This document shows, piece after piece, positions 62,963 to 64,000 of a DNA stretch of 64,000 nt. The DNA comes from Pseudomonas sp. Ga0074129. GTDB lineage: Bacteria; Pseudomonadota; Gammaproteobacteria; Pseudomonadales; Pseudomonadaceae. The DNA is taken from the NCBI GenBank assembly GCA_001465025.1, contig LNDO01000050.1:17120-81119 (forward strand), read 5' to 3'. Every line of letters starts with the position of its first letter. Within the stretch, counting starts at the first letter, position 1. A program made the position numbers and the translations under genes. The notes beneath the pieces are model-generated. The model had not been told where the DNA came from. It did no database searches and saw only the letters and a list, made by a program, of their open reading frames with translations.

Positions 62963-63772
62963 CTACAGGGCCGGTTGCAGGTTGCCGCTGATATGCGCGG
63001 GCAACGCTTCGACGGCGGCGCGGGTGGCGCGGCGGTCACTGTTGAGGGGGATGTCGTAGGTGATGCGCGCGCCAAAAGCGTTCGGTGCGTGCGGGTCAAT
63101 GCGGGTTTTATCGAACACCAGCAGGCGGGTGCCGAGGCTGAAGCCTTCGCTCAGGTCATGGGTGACCATGAATACCGTGAGCTGGGTTTCGTGCCACAAC
63201 TCCAGCAGCAGGCTGTGCATGTCTTTGCGGATGCCGGGGTCGAGCGCACCGAAGGGTTCGTCGAGCAGCAGCACGCGCGGTTGCATGATCAGCGCCTGGG
63301 CAATCGCCAAACGCTGCTGCATACCGCCGGACAAGGCGCTGGGGTATTTGTCCAGCGCATGGCCGAGGCCGACTTTTTTCAGCATCACGGCGGCCTGTTC
63401 GCGGGCGTCGCGTTTGGCGCTGCCGAACAGCCGACCGAGTAGTTTTGAGCGCGGTAACTCTAGGCCGATGGCGACGTTATCCAGCACGCTCAGGTGCGGG
63501 AATACGGAATAGCGCTGGAATACCACGCCCCGGCTGGCGTCGGGCTCAGCGGCCAAGGGCTGGCCGCCGAGCAAAATCTCGCCACGGCTGGCGCGCTCTT
63601 GACCGAGCAGCAGGCGCAGGAAGGTCGACTTGCCGCAGCCGGATGCGCCAACCAAGGTGCAGAACTCGCCTTCGTTGATGCTCAGGTTCAGACGTTCCAA
63701 AACAACCTGATCGCCATACTCCTGCCAGACGTTATTGACCTGAATAAAGGCGCTGCTTTTTTTATCGCTCAT
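62963..63772 (-). CDS. ABC transporter ATP-binding protein (guanidine/urea-type uptake)
   Basis: A 269-residue ATPase of the nitrate/sulfonate/taurine importer group. It has Walker A LVGASGCGKSTFLRLLLG, signature SALSGGMQQRLAIAQAL, Walker B VLLLDEPFGALDPG and the switch His in VTHDLSEGF. It overlaps the permease gene by 4 bp (ATGA) and leads into the deiminase and carboxylase genes, so it most likely powers uptake of guanidine or a related compound. Confidence 0.9.
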   Translation of the reverse strand: MSDKKSSAFIQVNNVWQEYGDQVVLERLNLSINEGEFCTLVGASGCGKSTFLRLLLGQERASRGEILLGGQPLAAEPDASRGVVFQRYSVFPHLSVLDNVAIGLELPRSKLLGRLFGSAKRDAREQAAVMLKKVGLGHALDKYPSALSGGMQQRLAIAQALIMQPRVLLLDEPFGALDPGIRKDMHSLLLELWHETQLTVFMVTHDLSEGFSLGTRLLVFDKTRIDPHAPNAFGARITYDIPLNSDRRATRAAVEALPAHISGNLQPAL

Positions 63773-64000
63773 GACTTAGCCCCTTCAAACCAGGGGAAGC
63801 ACACCCGGGCCAACTGGCGCAGGCCCAGGTCCATTAGCCAAGCGAGCAGGGTGATCCACACCACGTAGGGCAGGATCACGTCCATGGCCATGTAGCGGCG
63901 TACCAGCGGCGTTTTGCAAGGTAGTTGTCGCGTCAGCCGTGTTTTTAAGCTGCTATTTTCACTGCCGGCTGCTCCCTCTCTGGGTTGAGTGTGACGGCGC
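63769..64000 (-). CDS. ABC transporter permease, C-terminal part (cut by window edge)
   Basis: The reading frame ends in a TGA overlapping the ATPase start. Its last 45 residues look like the end of an importer permease: a membrane helix MDVILPYVVWITLLAWLMD and the tail CFPWFEGAKS. Upstream of about 63910 the same frame reads polar, atypical residues (REGAAGSENSSLKTRLTRQ), unlike the glycine-rich loop expected before the last helix. Either this branch diverges there, or an insertion or break lies at the edge. The N-terminal part is outside the window. Confidence 0.65.
   Translation of the reverse strand, partial: RRHTQPREGAAGSENSSLKTRLTRQLPCKTPLVRRYMAMDVILPYVVWITLLAWLMDLGLRQLARVCFPWFEGAKS

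Noticed and set aside
1-64000. tRNA, rRNA, prophage or insertion-sequence transposase genes
   Set aside because: I looked on both strands and found no transposase, integrase or recognisable tRNA/rRNA sequence.

Overview
The window is chromosomal DNA of a Pseudomonas-type gammaproteobacterium. The evidence is the gene order (cyaB, trkH, cpx genes, scpAB, rluB, yciK-mupP-ubiG, mtnA, gyrA-serC-pheA-hisC-tyrA/aroA-cmk-rpsA-ihfB, then a wzz-to-wbpM O-antigen locus), the tyrA-aroA gene fusion, GyrA with an acidic C-terminal insert, and REP-type palindromes of the kind seen in pseudomonads. Most of the window is GC-rich with strongly biased codons. About 39.4-45.3 kb is clearly AT-rich and looks imported.

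Layout. 0.1-6.2 kb: a membrane class III adenylate cyclase, an Mpo1-like protein, an AraC regulator and two tandem TrkH potassium transporter genes. 6.3-10.8 kb: a YkgJ protein, a nitroreductase, a Cpx-type envelope-stress cluster (coiled-coil membrane protein, CpxR, Spy/CpxP-like chaperone, CpxA) and a YciI protein. 10.9-15.7 kb: a PHP nuclease, a YciO-type protein, scpA, scpB and rluB. 15.7-20.6 kb, minus strand: a diguanylate cyclase, yciK, mupP, ubiG and an MTA/SAH deaminase. 20.7-34.0 kb, plus strand: mtnA, gyrA, the aromatic/serine supra-operon, cmk, rpsA, a triple 121-bp repeat and ihfB. 34.3-53.8 kb: a Wzx/Wzy-type O-antigen locus. 54-57.6 kb: a ComEA-like protein, small membrane proteins, an SDR, an MFS transporter and an unknown gene. 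57.7-64 kb, minus strand: a guanidine (formerly 'urea') carboxylase operon with the two carboxyguanidine deiminase-type subunits and an ABC transporter, cut by the window edge.

The O-antigen locus encodes three dedicated sugar pathways: dTDP-4-acylamino-4,6-dideoxygalactose (RmlB, RmlA, VioB-like, WecE), a UDP-N-acetyl-L-6-deoxyhexosamine (WbjB, RmlD-like, WbjD) and UDP-D-QuiNAc or D-FucNAc (WbpM, WbpV-like). It also encodes exactly three transferases (WbpL plus two GT4 enzymes), a flippase, a polymerase and Wzz. This fits a trisaccharide repeat made only of 6-deoxy-amino sugars. The flippase gene carries a G10 run and the neighbouring glycosyltransferase a G8 run, so the locus may be phase-variable.

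The most unusual theme is palindromic repeats inside genes. Three unrelated coding sequences (the MBL/beta-CASP nuclease, rmlB and the carboxylase) each contain an in-frame palindromic repeat that adds an extra peptide, and the same repeat families also occur between genes nearby.
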